A stretch of 64,000 nucleotides of DNA, taken from the NCBI RefSeq assembly GCF_001426585.1, contig NZ_LMEI01000011.1, positions 122,240-186,239 on the forward strand, written 5' to 3'. Below, piece after piece: positions 35,987-47,214 of this stretch. Under the pieces are notes generated by a model. It did no database searches. It was not told the DNA's origin and saw nothing but the letters and a program-made list of their open reading frames with translations. Each line of letters begins with the position of its first letter. Position 1 is the stretch's first letter. Both the position numbers and the translations under genes were made by a program. Source of the DNA: Streptomyces sp. Root431. Lineage in GTDB: Bacteria > Actinomycetota > Actinomycetes > Streptomycetales > Streptomycetaceae.

Positions 35987-36694
35987 TCACATTCCTCGTC
36001 GGGGAGCGTCCGTGCTCCCGAGACCGGCGGCCACGTCCCGCAGATAGGGGTTCGTGGCGCGCTCCTGGCCGATGGTCGTCTGGGGACCGTGTCCCGACAG
36101 CACCACGGTCGAGTTGTCGAGCGGCAGGCACACACGGGCCAGCGAAGCGAGCATCTCGTCCATGTCACCGCCGGGAAGGTCGGTGCGTCCGATGGAGCCG
36201 GCGAACAGCAGGTCCCCGGAGAAGAACACGGAGGGGATCTCCGTGGTCTCCGGCATCCTGAAGGTCACCGACCCCTTGGTATGACCGGGCGCGTGGGCGA
36301 CGGAGAAGTCCAGACCGGCGAGCTTCAGCTCGGCACCGTCCGTCAGTTCTCGCACGTCGTCGGGCTCTCCCACGGTCAGCTCGCCCATGAGGGGCATCCC
36401 GATGGAGCGGCCGAGGGCCTTCTCCGGGTCGCTCATCATGTAGCGGTCGGACGGGTGGATCCACGCGGGGACGTCATGGGCGCCGCACACCGGCACGACG
36501 GAGGCGACGTGGTCGATGTGTCCATGGGTGAGGACGACGGCGACGGGCTTGAGCCGATGCTTCTTGAGCGTCTCCTCGACTCCCTGGGCGGCCTGGTGGC
36601 CCGGGTCGATGATCACGCACTCCTCGCCTGCGGCGGGGGCGACCAGATAGCAATTGGTCCCCCAGGCCCCGGCGGGGAACCCGGCAATCAGCAC
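35987..36694 (-). CDS. Metallo-beta-lactamase-fold hydrolase (glyoxalase II-like)
   Basis: The 235-residue protein has the binuclear zinc-binding fold: THGHIDHVAS near residue 57, HAPGHTKGSV near 135, FFSGDLLFAGSIGRTDLPGG near 160 and the C-terminal VVLSGHGPQTTIGQE. The signature resembles glyoxalase-II/YcbL-type hydrolases that act on thioesters; the substrate is unknown. GTG at 36694. It is upstream of hisS and divergent from the cyclophilin gene. Confidence 0.9.
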   Translation of the reverse strand: MLIAGFPAGAWGTNCYLVAPAAGEECVIIDPGHQAAQGVEETLKKHRLKPVAVVLTHGHIDHVASVVPVCGAHDVPAWIHPSDRYMMSDPEKALGRSIGMPLMGELTVGEPDDVRELTDGAELKLAGLDFSVAHAPGHTKGSVTFRMPETTEIPSVFFSGDLLFAGSIGRTDLPGGDMDEMLASLARVCLPLDNSTVVLSGHGPQTTIGQERATNPYLRDVAAGLGSTDAPRRGM

Positions 36695-36866
36695 GTTCGT
36701 CCTTAGATGTCGTCCGGCACGGGGGCGCGGAGGTCGTGGAACCCGCAGAAAACACGGAATGCGGCAGATCAGAGCCTACCGGCGCTGCCGGTTCCACAGC
36801 CAACCCGTATACGGTACGGGCACACCCGGCCAGGACAGGAACAGACGAGCGACAGGAGCGGACCCG

Positions 36867-37658
36867 GTGGTCACGAGCGATCAGCGGCGGCGGCAGCTTG
36901 CCAGGGAGAAGTACGTACGGCAGCAGCAGCGGCGGGAGGAGAAGCGCCGCAAGGCGAAGCTGCGCAACACCGTCATCGCGGCCTCGCTGGCCGTGGTGCT
37001 GGCAGCCGGCGGTGCCGTGTACGCCTCGGTGGCGCTGACGGACGGTTCGAAGGACTCGGACAGCGCCGCGGGCGACTCGCCCACCACGCCGACGCCCTCG
37101 CAGAGCGAGTCGGCGTCCCCCGAGCCGAAGATGGCCGTGGACGCCAAGGGCACGTACGCGATGACCCTCAAGACCAACGAGGGCGACATCGCGATCGCCA
37201 TGGACGCGGCGAAGACCCCGCGCACGGTGAACTCCTTCCACCACCTCGCGGCGAAGAAGTACTTCGACGGGACCAAGTGCCACCGCCTCACGACCGGGGG
37301 CATCTTCGTGCTCCAGTGCGGCGACCCGACGGGCGAGGGCACCGGCGGCCCGGGCTACAACATCCCGGACGAGAACCTGACCGCCCTGGGCAAGGCCGGC
37401 ACGGACGGCAAGGTGACGTACCCGGCCGGCACCGTCGCCATGGCCAACACCGGGCAGCCCGGCACGGGCGGTTCGCAGTTCTTCCTCGTCTACAAGGACA
37501 GCAAGCTGCCGCCGCAGTACACCCCGTTCGGGAAGATGGACGAGGCCGGTCTCAAGGCGGTCCAGGCCGTGGCCGCGGCGGGTGGCGTCGGCGGTGCCTC
37601 GGACGGCGCCCCGAAGAAGCCCGTCACCATCGAGAAGGCCACCGTCGCGAAGAAGTGA
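36867..37658 (+). CDS. Membrane-anchored cyclophilin-type peptidyl-prolyl isomerase
   Basis: Catalyses proline cis-trans isomerisation during folding outside the cell. The 263-residue protein has a basic N-terminus (REKYVRQQQRREEKRRKAK), one signal-anchor helix (about 34-56, NTVIAASLAVVLAAGGAVYASVAL), a Ser/Pro/Thr-rich linker, then a cyclophilin domain (about 90-263) with NSFHHLAAKKYFDGTKCHRL, GTGGPGYNIPDEN, GTVAMANTG and SQFFLVYKD. The catalytic Arg of FHR is present in CHRL. GTG at 36867 has AGGAG nine bases upstream. The divergent 36695-36866 gap has a possible TATACG -10 near 36808. Confidence 0.93.
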   Translation: MVTSDQRRRQLAREKYVRQQQRREEKRRKAKLRNTVIAASLAVVLAAGGAVYASVALTDGSKDSDSAAGDSPTTPTPSQSESASPEPKMAVDAKGTYAMTLKTNEGDIAIAMDAAKTPRTVNSFHHLAAKKYFDGTKCHRLTTGGIFVLQCGDPTGEGTGGPGYNIPDENLTALGKAGTDGKVTYPAGTVAMANTGQPGTGGSQFFLVYKDSKLPPQYTPFGKMDEAGLKAVQAVAAAGGVGGASDGAPKKPVTIEKATVAKK

Positions 37659-37710
37659 GCCGGGGCGTCCGCACACCGGCGTGACCGTTGAATTTCGGTC
37701 GCGCTGAGTG

Positions 37711-37740
37711 CGGACAGCCGGGCCGCGGTTCGCCTAGATT
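37711..37740 (+). promoter_or_regulatory. Candidate promoter for the DUF349 gene
   Basis: CGGACA (37711-37716), an 18-base spacer, TAGATT (37735-37740). Predicted transcription start near 37747 gives a leader of about 115 bases before the GTG at 37862. Confidence 0.5.
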
Positions 37741-37861
37741 GGCGTTGTGCAGCGTGGGCCGTCGGGCCGCGCGCTGCGGAAGGCGGGCGAGGCCCGCCGG
37801 GAAACTGTGGACGATGCCCGGGGGGTACCACCCCACGACGGCATCATGGTGAGGAGGCGCT

Positions 37862-39091
37862 GTGAGCAGCGACCCGTGGGGCCGCGTCGACGAGACGGGC
37901 ACCGTGTACGTGCGGACGGCCGAGGGCGAGAAGGTCGTCGGATCGTGGCAGGCCGGCACCCCCGAGGAGGCCCTGGCCTACTTCGAGCGCAAGTACGAGG
38001 GCTTGGTGGTCGAGATCGGCCTGCTCGAGAAGCGCGTGAGGACCACCGACCTCTCGGCGAAGGACGCCACCGCGGCGATCGAGCACATCCGCCAGCAGAT
38101 CGACGAGCACCACGCTGTCGGCGACCTGGCCGCGCTCGGCGTCCGGCTGGACAAGCTCGTCGCGTCGGTCGACTCGCGCCGCGAGGAGCGCAAGGCCCAG
38201 AAGGCCAAGCAGACCGACGAGGCGCGGGCCGCCAAGGAGGCGCTCGTCACCGAGGCCGAGGAGCTGGCCCAGAGCGAGCAGTGGCGCTCCGCGGGTGAGC
38301 GGCTCCGGGCGCTCGTGGACACCTGGAAGGGCCTCCCCCGGCTGGACCGCAAGTCCGACGACGAGCTGTGGCACCGCTTCTCGCACGCCCGCTCGGCGTT
38401 CTCGAAGCGCCGCAAGGCCCACTTCGCCTCGCTCGACGCCCAGCGCGAGGACGCCCGCAAGGCGAAGGAGCGTCTGGTCGCCGAGGCGGAGGCGCTGTCG
38501 AAGTCCACCGACTGGGGGACGACGGCGGCCCGCTACCGCGAGCTGATGACGGACTGGAAGGCGGCCGGCCGGGCGCAGCGCGAGCACGAGGACGACCTGT
38601 GGAACCGCTTCCGCGGCGCCCAGGACGTCTTCTTCGCGGCGCGCGGCGAGGTCTTCGCCGAGCGGGACGCGGAGCAGACCGAGAACCTCAAGCTGAAGGA
38701 GGAGCTCGCGACCGAGGCCGAGAAGCTCCTGCCGGTGACGGATCTGAAGGCGGCGCGTGCGGCCTTCCGCTCCCTCAACGAGCGCTGGGAGGCCATCGGC
38801 CACGTACCGCGTGACGCCCGCCCGAAGGTCGAGGGCCGGATGCACACGGTGGAGCGGGCGATCCAGGAGTCCGAGGAGGCCGAGTGGCGCCGGACGAACC
38901 CGGAGGCACGCGCGCGTGCCGCGGGTCTGACCGGTCAGCTCCAGGACGCCGTCGAGAAGCTGCGCAAGCAGATCGACGCGGCCCGTGCCGCCGGCAACGA
39001 CGCCAAGGCCGACAAGCTCGCCCGCGAGCTGGAGGGCCGTCAGGCCCTGCTCGACCAGGCCATGAAGGGCCTGGAGGAGTTCGGCGGCTGA
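37862..39091 (+). CDS. DUF349-domain protein
   Basis: Function unproven. The 409-residue protein begins SSDPWGRVDETGTVYVRTAEGEKVVGSWQAGTPEEALAYF, then is almost entirely helical with repeated DUF349 units: KEALVTEAEELAQS..W...GERLRALVDTWKGLPR, KERLVAEAEALSKSTDWGTTAARYRELMTDWKAAGR and KEELATEAEKLLPVTDLKAARAAFRSLNERWEAIGH, each about 75 residues. Each unit has an FR/W-rich connector (LWHRFSHARSAF, LWNRFRGAQDVF). DUF349 proteins are linked in some bacteria to ribosome or stress functions; here relA is the convergent neighbour. GTG start at 37862. Confidence 0.88.
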   Translation: MSSDPWGRVDETGTVYVRTAEGEKVVGSWQAGTPEEALAYFERKYEGLVVEIGLLEKRVRTTDLSAKDATAAIEHIRQQIDEHHAVGDLAALGVRLDKLVASVDSRREERKAQKAKQTDEARAAKEALVTEAEELAQSEQWRSAGERLRALVDTWKGLPRLDRKSDDELWHRFSHARSAFSKRRKAHFASLDAQREDARKAKERLVAEAEALSKSTDWGTTAARYRELMTDWKAAGRAQREHEDDLWNRFRGAQDVFFAARGEVFAERDAEQTENLKLKEELATEAEKLLPVTDLKAARAAFRSLNERWEAIGHVPRDARPKVEGRMHTVERAIQESEEAEWRRTNPEARARAAGLTGQLQDAVEKLRKQIDAARAAGNDAKADKLARELEGRQALLDQAMKGLEEFGG

Positions 39092-39110
39092 CGCGTCAGC
39101 CGTGACCGTA

Positions 39111-39151
39111 CGAGGAAGGCCCCCCGGCAGCGCGCCGGGGGGCCTTCCTCG
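39111..39151. terminator. Bidirectional terminator between the DUF349 gene and relA
   Basis: A perfect 18-bp inverted repeat (arms 39111-39128 and 39134-39151) with a 5-base loop, 20 bases past the DUF349 stop and 9 bases before the relA stop. It can end both convergent transcripts. Confidence 0.75.
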
Positions 39152-39160
39152 TGGGCGTCG

Positions 39161-41644
<2,484 letters not shown>

Positions 41645-41794
41645 GAGCGCTCCTCGTGCGGTTCCGGGTCCCCCGGTCAGGCCCGGAGAGGCCATCGTAT
41701 CGAGCCACGACCCGCCCTGCTCACGCGCCCGGGACGCGGACGGTACGGACGCGGGGGAAGCGCGCCTTCCGGGCCCCGTACGGGGACATACCGG

Positions 41795-41835
41795 AAAAAC
41801 AGCGGGGGCGCTCCGGGGATTCCCCGGAGCGCCCC
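41795..41835 (-). terminator. Intrinsic terminator between apt and relA
   Basis: Perfect 15-base arms (41805-41819 and 41821-41835), effective hairpin about 13 bp, followed on the minus strand by CGCTGTTTTTCC with a five-T run (41795-41799). It is the best classical Rho-independent terminator in the window, 27 bases past the apt stop, so relA probably has its own promoter in 41645-41794. Confidence 0.8.
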
Positions 41836-41862
41836 TGTGGGCCTTGCTGTCGGACCGTGGGG

Positions 41863-42414
41863 TCAGACCGTGATCAGCGCCTTGAGCGGGGCACCGTTCA
41901 GGACCGGTTCCAGCCGGGCGCGGCCCGGGAGGAAGCCGAGTTCCATGAGGACGGCGACGCCCGCGACCTCGGCGCCGGCGCGGCGGACGAGCTCGATCGA
42001 GGCCTCGGCGGTGCCGCCGGTGGCGAGGACGTCGTCGATGACCATGACGCGGTCACCCGCGACCAGGTCCTCGGCGTGCACCTCGATCTCGGCGGTGCCG
42101 TACTCCAGCTCGTACGCCTGGCTGAGCGTGGCCCCGGGCAGCTTGCCGGCCTTGCGGACCGGGATGAAGCCCAGGCCGGCGCGGATCGCCACGGGGGCGG
42201 CCAGGATGAAGCCGCGGGCCTCCAGGCCGACGATCTTCGTCGCACCGTGCGCGGAGCACAGCGCGGCGAGGGCGTCGGTGAGGGCCGAGAACGCCACCGG
42301 GTCCGCGAGCAGCGGCGTGATGTCCTTGAACAGCACGCCCGGCTTCGGGTAGTCGGGGACGTCGCGGATGCGGCTGAGCAGCAGCTCGGTCACGTCCTGC
42401 GTACCAGCGGTCAT
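41863..42414 (-). CDS. apt: Adenine phosphoribosyltransferase
   Basis: Salvages adenine to AMP using PRPP. The 183-residue protein has VPDYPKPGVLFKDITPLLADP near residue 20, GLEARGFILAAPVA near 62, and the PRPP loop VMVIDDVLATGGTAEASIELV near 122. Length is normal. ATG at 42414 overlaps the secF stop (ATGA). The secD-secF-apt-relA gene order is a conserved actinobacterial arrangement. Confidence 0.96.
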   Translation of the reverse strand: MTAGTQDVTELLLSRIRDVPDYPKPGVLFKDITPLLADPVAFSALTDALAALCSAHGATKIVGLEARGFILAAPVAIRAGLGFIPVRKAGKLPGATLSQAYELEYGTAEIEVHAEDLVAGDRVMVIDDVLATGGTAEASIELVRRAGAEVAGVAVLMELGFLPGRARLEPVLNGAPLKALITV

Positions 42415-43478
42415 CCGCGGTGCTCCTGAGCTCCGTGACGGCCGGCGCGCGGGCCCACGACGGCGGCCTCGGACAGCTCGTCCGCGGCGTCGAGCGGCTC
42501 GCCCTTGGCCGCGGCGGCGGCCCGCTTGACCATGATCCGCTTCTTGAGCGCCCTGATCGCCGGCTCGCGCTCCTTGAGGTCGGCGACGAGCGGGGTGGCG
42601 ATGAAGATCGAGGAGTACGCGCCGGCGGCGAGACCCACGAACAGGGACAGCGAGATGTCGTTCAGCATGCCGGCGCCCAGGACGCCGCCACCGATGAAGA
42701 GCAGGCCGGCGACCGGCAGCAGCGCGACGACGGTGGTGTTGATCGAACGGACCAGGGTGCCGTTGATCGAGCGGTTGGCCAGCTCGCTGTAGGTGAAGCG
42801 GGTCTGCTTCGTGATGTCCTTCGTCTGTTCCTTGAGGGAGTCGAAGACGACGACCGTGTCGTACAGCGAATAGCCGAGGATCGTCAGCAGACCGATGACC
42901 GTGCCGACCGTGACCTCGAAGCCGACCAGTGAGTAGATGCCCACCGTGATCGTGAGGTCGTGGATGAGGGCGATCAGTGCCGCGACCGCCATTCTCCACT
43001 CGAAGGCGATGGCCAGGTAGATCACCACGAGGATCATGAAGACCCCCAGACCGGTCCAGGCCTTGTTGGCGATCTGCTCACCCCAGCTGGGGCCGACGAG
43101 CTCCGCCGCGATCTTGTCCTCGGGGACGTTCATGTCCTTGGCGAGTTCCGCGCGGACCTTGTCGGACTGGGCCGTGTCGAGGCCGCCGACCTGGATGCGG
43201 AGGGAGCCGTTGCCGAGCTGCTGGACGATCGCGTCGTGGCCCGAGGCCTCTTCCGCGTACTCCTGGGCCTGGCTGACGGAGACTTCCGACTTCGGGGTGG
43301 TGAAGACGGCGCCGCCCTGGAACTCGATGCCCATGTTGAGGCCGCGGACGGCCAGGGCGACGATGGCGGTGATGGTGATCAGGATGGACAGGCCATACCA
43401 GATCTTGCGGTTGCCGATGAAGTCGTAACCGACCTCACCGCGGTGGAGCCGGGCGCCGAGATCGCCGAGCTTCGACAT
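42411..43478 (-). CDS. secF: Protein translocase subunit SecF
   Basis: SecF with SecD uses the proton motive force to finish export through SecYEG. The 355-residue protein has six predicted membrane helices: one N-terminal (WYGLSILITITAIVALAV), a periplasmic domain (FQGGAVFTTPKSEVSVSQAQEY), then a cluster of helices with the SecF signature YSLYDTVVVFDSLKE and RTKQTRFTYSELANRSINGTLVRSINT-like region. ATG at 43478 begins one base after the secD stop. It overlaps apt. Confidence 0.96.
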   Translation of the reverse strand: MSKLGDLGARLHRGEVGYDFIGNRKIWYGLSILITITAIVALAVRGLNMGIEFQGGAVFTTPKSEVSVSQAQEYAEEASGHDAIVQQLGNGSLRIQVGGLDTAQSDKVRAELAKDMNVPEDKIAAELVGPSWGEQIANKAWTGLGVFMILVVIYLAIAFEWRMAVAALIALIHDLTITVGIYSLVGFEVTVGTVIGLLTILGYSLYDTVVVFDSLKEQTKDITKQTRFTYSELANRSINGTLVRSINTTVVALLPVAGLLFIGGGVLGAGMLNDISLSLFVGLAAGAYSSIFIATPLVADLKEREPAIRALKKRIMVKRAAAAAKGEPLDAADELSEAAVVGPRAGRHGAQEHRG

Positions 43479-43479
43479 C

Positions 43480-45255
43480 TCACGCCTCCTTCGGGTCGGC
43501 AGCGGCAGGGGCAGTGGCACGGCGGGCGCGGCGCAGCGGCGGCTTGGCGCCGAGACGCTTCGGGTCGAGACCCGACCACGGGTGACCGTTGCCGAAGAAC
43601 TTGGTCTTCGCGAGCATCGTCATGATCGGCTTGGTGAAGAGGAACACCACGACGACGTCGAGCAGGGTGGTGAGGCCGAGCGTGAACGCGAAGCCCTGGA
43701 CCTTGCCGACGGTGACGACGAAGAGCACGGCCGCGGCCAGGAACGACACGAAGTCGGAGACCAGGATGGTGCGGCGGGCGCGCGGCCAGGCGCGCTCGAC
43801 GGCCGGGCGGAGCGAGCGGCCCTCGCGGAGCTCGTCGCGGATGCGCTCGAAGTAGACGATGAACGAGTCCGCGGTGATACCGATGGCGACGATGGCACCG
43901 CAGACGGCCGGCAGGTTCAGCGCGAAGCCGATGGCCGGGCCCAGCAGGGACATGATCACGTAGGTGAGGAGCGCCGAGACGCCGAGGCTGAGGATGGCGA
44001 TCAGCGACAGGCCGCGGTAGTAGGCGACCAGGTAGATGATGACCAGGGCGAGACCGATGGCACCGGCGATGAGGCCGGCCTCCAGCTGGTCGCCGCCGAG
44101 CGCGGCGGTGACGGTGTCGACGCTCTGGGTCTCGAAGGTGAGCGGCAGGGCACCGTAGGACAGGATGTTGCCGAGGTCCTGGGCCGACTCCTGGTTGAAG
44201 TTGCCGGAGATCTCCGCGCTGGCGCTGAGCGTCTGGCGCACGGACGGCGCCGAGACGACCTGGCCGTCGAGGACGATCGCGAACCGGTTCTGCGGGTCGG
44301 CCTGCTGCGACAGCTTGCCGGTGATCGACTGGAACTTCTTCGAACCCTCGTCCGTGAAGTCCATGGTGACGATCCACATGCCGCGCTGCTGGTCGAACTG
44401 ACCCTTGGCGTCGTCGACGTCCTTGCCCTCGACCTCGGCCGGGCCCAGGAGGTACTTCGCCCAGACGCCCGGGTTGTCCTCACCGCAGGCCACGGTGGGC
44501 TCGGTCGGCTTGACGCCCTGGCCGGCGGCGGCGCGCTGCTTGGGGTCGAGGCAGTTCAGGGTCGCGAACTTCTGCTGCAGCGCCGCGGTGGCGGCGTCCG
44601 CCGTCGGGGTCGCCTGCGGGGTTCCGGTGGCCTTCGGCTTCGCGGAGGACGAGGAGCTCGCCGTGGGCGTCGGGCTCGGCGCCTTGAGGGCCTCGCTGAC
44701 CGCGCGGCCCTGCGTGGTGGCGGTGGCCGTCGGGGTCGCCGACTTCTCGCCGACGCTCGCGCCGGAGGCGGAGGAGGACGGCTTGGCCGAGGGAGTGCCC
44801 GAGGCGGAGCCCGAGGGGGTGGCGCTGGGCGCCGCCGGGGGTGCGCCGTCGGCGACGGTGAGAACGGGCCGGAAGTAGAGCTGGGCGGTGGTGCCGACCT
44901 GCTCGCGGGCCTGCTTCTCGTTCGTTCCCCGGGGAATGTTGACGATGATGTTCTCGCGGCCCTGGGTCTGGACCTCTGCCTCGGAGACACCCAGACCGTT
45001 GACACGGCGCTCGATGATGCCGACCGCGGTGTTCATGTTGGTCTCGTTGACCGCCGACTCCTGGCCGGGCTCGGCCTTCGCCTTGAGCGTGATCGACGTT
45101 CCGCCGGCGAGGTCGATGCCGAGGCGCGGGGTGGTGTGCCCCGACCAGAACATGCCGCCGGTGAGCGCGACCATGGCGATCAGGATGAATGCCAGGGCGC
45201 GGCCCGGACGGCTCTGTCCCCCCGCCGGCCCTCGGCCCTTCTTCGGTGCTGCCAC
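43480..45255 (-). CDS. secD: Protein translocase subunit SecD with Ser/Thr/Pro/Ala-rich insertion
   Basis: The partner of SecF. About 591 residues. After a basic N-terminus comes the first membrane helix (about 20-38), LGIDLAGGTSITLKA, and the P1 periplasmic domain. Residues about 137-225 are a low-complexity Ser/Thr/Pro/Ala insertion (PSATPSGSASGTPSAKPSSSASGAS type). The rest has DFTDEGSKKFQ, AIVLDGQVVSAPSV, and five C-terminal helices including ITADSFIVYFERIRDE. GTG at 45255 is chosen by position and the VAAPKKGRG start; longer starts are possible. It is preceded by yajC. Confidence 0.95.
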   Translation of the reverse strand: MAAPKKGRGPAGGQSRPGRALAFILIAMVALTGGMFWSGHTTPRLGIDLAGGTSITLKAKAEPGQESAVNETNMNTAVGIIERRVNGLGVSEAEVQTQGRENIIVNIPRGTNEKQAREQVGTTAQLYFRPVLTVADGAPPAAPSATPSGSASGTPSAKPSSSASGASVGEKSATPTATATTQGRAVSEALKAPSPTPTASSSSSAKPKATGTPQATPTADAATAALQQKFATLNCLDPKQRAAAGQGVKPTEPTVACGEDNPGVWAKYLLGPAEVEGKDVDDAKGQFDQQRGMWIVTMDFTDEGSKKFQSITGKLSQQADPQNRFAIVLDGQVVSAPSVRQTLSASAEISGNFNQESAQDLGNILSYGALPLTFETQSVDTVTAALGGDQLEAGLIAGAIGLALVIIYLVAYYRGLSLIAILSLGVSALLTYVIMSLLGPAIGFALNLPAVCGAIVAIGITADSFIVYFERIRDELREGRSLRPAVERAWPRARRTILVSDFVSFLAAAVLFVVTVGKVQGFAFTLGLTTLLDVVVVFLFTKPIMTMLAKTKFFGNGHPWSGLDPKRLGAKPPLRRARRATAPAAADPKEA

Positions 45256-45358
45256 CTGTCGTATCTCCCTGTCCAACCGTCTCGCGCCGGGTATGCGCGA
45301 GACGGCCACGAAGTGTGTGTGGGGACCTGCCCCCGCAGACGTGCAACCGTTCCGGAGA

Positions 45359-45384
45359 CCGCGCACGCCTGTGGGCGTGCGCGG
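45359..45384 (-). terminator. Hairpin between yajC and secD
   Basis: An 11-bp perfect stem (CCGCGCACGCC, 45359-45369 with 45374-45384) and a TGTG loop, 16 bases past the yajC stop. It may be a partial terminator or an mRNA-processing hairpin in the 144-base yajC-secD gap. Confidence 0.5.
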
Positions 45385-45399
45385 GGTCCCCGGCCGCGA

Positions 45400-45885
45400 C
45401 TACTTCGCGTCGGTCTCGCCGTCGGCCTTGCCGTCCTTCTGCCCCTCGGGCGCGGCCTCGGCCGCGTCCGCCTTCTTCGTCAGGTCGGCCTTCGGCGCCG
45501 CGTCCTCGGACTCGGTCTCCGCGTCCTTCTCCGTGGCCTCGGCGGTCTCGGTGAGCGAGGAGGCGTCGTCCGGGACGACGGCGTCGGTGTCCGACTCCGG
45601 GTCGTCGCCGTGGACGATGCGGTTGTACTCGGAGTCCTCGAGGACCGCGCCGATCGCGTTCTTGGCGTAGACGGCGTGGACGCCGGGCGCGACCTCGAGG
45701 AGGACGGTCTCGTCGCCGATCTCCTTGACGGTGGCGTACATCCCCCCGATCGTCCGTACACCGGTGCCGGGCTGCATCTCGTTGCGCATCTGCGCCGCCG
45801 CCTGCTGCTTCTTCTTGGCAGAGCGGGTCATCAGGAACATGGCCCCGATGAGGACGATGAAGGGGAGGAGGGTCACGATGCTCAC
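45400..45885 (-). CDS. yajC: Preprotein translocase accessory subunit YajC
   Basis: YajC is a small component of the holo-translocon with SecDF. The 161-residue protein has one N-terminal membrane helix (VTLLPFIVLIGAMFLMT, residues 4-20), a basic AKKKQQAAAQMRNEM and the conserved PGTGVRTIGGMYATVKEI beta domain. It then carries a roughly 70-residue, highly acidic tail (DDPESDTDAVVPDD, EDAAPKADLTKKADAAEAAPEG) that E. coli YajC (110 residues) lacks. GTG at 45885. It lies upstream of secD and downstream of ruvB. Confidence 0.93.
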   Translation of the reverse strand: MSIVTLLPFIVLIGAMFLMTRSAKKKQQAAAQMRNEMQPGTGVRTIGGMYATVKEIGDETVLLEVAPGVHAVYAKNAIGAVLEDSEYNRIVHGDDPESDTDAVVPDDASSLTETAEATEKDAETESEDAAPKADLTKKADAAEAAPEGQKDGKADGETDAK

Positions 45886-46050
45886 GGGACGGGTTTCCTT
45901 CGCACGGTCGCGGAGAACCCGCGGCCTGATCTTCGGGGGTGGGCGCGCCGACCAGAAAGGGCGGCATCGGCGGAGTCTAGGCGAGTCCGCATCGATGGAA
46001 CAACGTCCAGCATCGCACCCCGGTTCCGGTCCGGGCGAGTGTCACCACCG

Positions 46051-47151
46051 TCACGCCCCGAAGAGCCCCTGTTGTCCCATTCCCGCGCCGTTCCCGCCGC
46101 TCCCTGGGCCCGCTGCCTGCGGCGGAACGAGTCCGAGGTGGGCCCATGCGGCGGGAGTGGCGACCCGACCACGGGGCGTACGGGCCAGCAGACCTTCCCG
46201 TACGAGGAAGGGTTCGGCGACCTCCTCGACGGTCTCGCGCTCCTCCCCCACGGCGACCGCGAGGGTCGACAGGCCGACCGGGCCGCCGCCGAAGAGCTTG
46301 AGCAGGGCCTCCAGGACGGCACGGTCGAGCCGGTCGAGTCCGCGGCTGTCCACCTCGTACACCCGGAGGGCGGCCTCGGCGATCTCCCGGGTGATGACTC
46401 CGTCGGCCCTGACCTGCGCGTAGTCCCGGACGCGGCGCAGCAGGCGGTTGGCGATACGGGGGGTGCCGCGGGAGCGGCCGGCGATCTCGGCGGCGCCTGC
46501 GGGGTCGATCTCGACGTCGAGCAGGCCGGCGGAGCGGTGGATCACGCGCTGGAGCTCGCCCGGGTCGTAGAACTCCATGTGGGCGGTGAAGCCGAAGCGG
46601 TCGCGCAGCGGGGGCGGCAGGAGTCCGGCCCGGGTGGTGGCGCCGACCAGGGTGAAGGGCGGGAGCTCCAGGGGAATGGCGGTGGCGCCGGGGCCCTTGC
46701 CGACGATGACGTCGACGCGGAAGTCCTCCATCGCCATGTAGAGCATCTCCTCGGCGGGCCGGGACATGCGGTGGATCTCGTCGAGGAAGAGGATCTCTCC
46801 CTCCTGGAGGGAGGAGAGGATCGCGGCGAGGTCGCCGGCGTGCTGGATGGCGGGGCCGGAGGTGATGCGGATCGGTGCGTTCATCTCGGCCGCGATGATC
46901 ATCGAGAGGGTGGTCTTGCCGAGGCCCGGGGCTCCGGAGAGCAGGACGTGGTCGGCGGTGGCGCCGCGCTGGCGGGCAGCCTTGAGGACCAGGTCGAGCT
47001 GCTGGCGGACCTTCTCCTGGCCGACGAACTCGCTGAGGTCCTTGGGGCGCAGGGCGGCCTCGACGGCCTGGTCGTCCCCCTCGGCGGCGGCGTCGACGAT
47101 CCGTGCCTCGGCCTCGGCTGCCTCGGCGGTGATGTCGTCGTCCCAGTTCAC
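46051..47151 (-). CDS. ruvB: Holliday junction branch migration ATPase RuvB
   Basis: RuvB hexamers pump DNA through RuvA-bound junctions. The 366-residue AAA+ protein has LRPKDLSEFVGQEKVRQQL near residue 35, Walker A GAPGLGKTT near 75, Walker B GEILFLDEIHRM near 125, sensor GATTRAGLLPPPLRDRFG near 170 and the C-terminal winged helix with RTPRGRVATPAAWAHLG. GTG at 47151 (NWDDD). The 165-base gap to yajC shows no clear signal. Read with ruvC and ruvA it forms the standard ruvCAB operon. Confidence 0.97.
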   Translation of the reverse strand: MNWDDDITAEAAEAEARIVDAAAEGDDQAVEAALRPKDLSEFVGQEKVRQQLDLVLKAARQRGATADHVLLSGAPGLGKTTLSMIIAAEMNAPIRITSGPAIQHAGDLAAILSSLQEGEILFLDEIHRMSRPAEEMLYMAMEDFRVDVIVGKGPGATAIPLELPPFTLVGATTRAGLLPPPLRDRFGFTAHMEFYDPGELQRVIHRSAGLLDVEIDPAGAAEIAGRSRGTPRIANRLLRRVRDYAQVRADGVITREIAEAALRVYEVDSRGLDRLDRAVLEALLKLFGGGPVGLSTLAVAVGEERETVEEVAEPFLVREGLLARTPRGRVATPAAWAHLGLVPPQAAGPGSGGNGAGMGQQGLFGA

Positions 47152-47214
47152 GGTGGATGCCTTCTCGTTCGTACGGTCGGGGGGTGGCCGGCCCGCCGGA
47201 GGGCCGGGGCGGGG

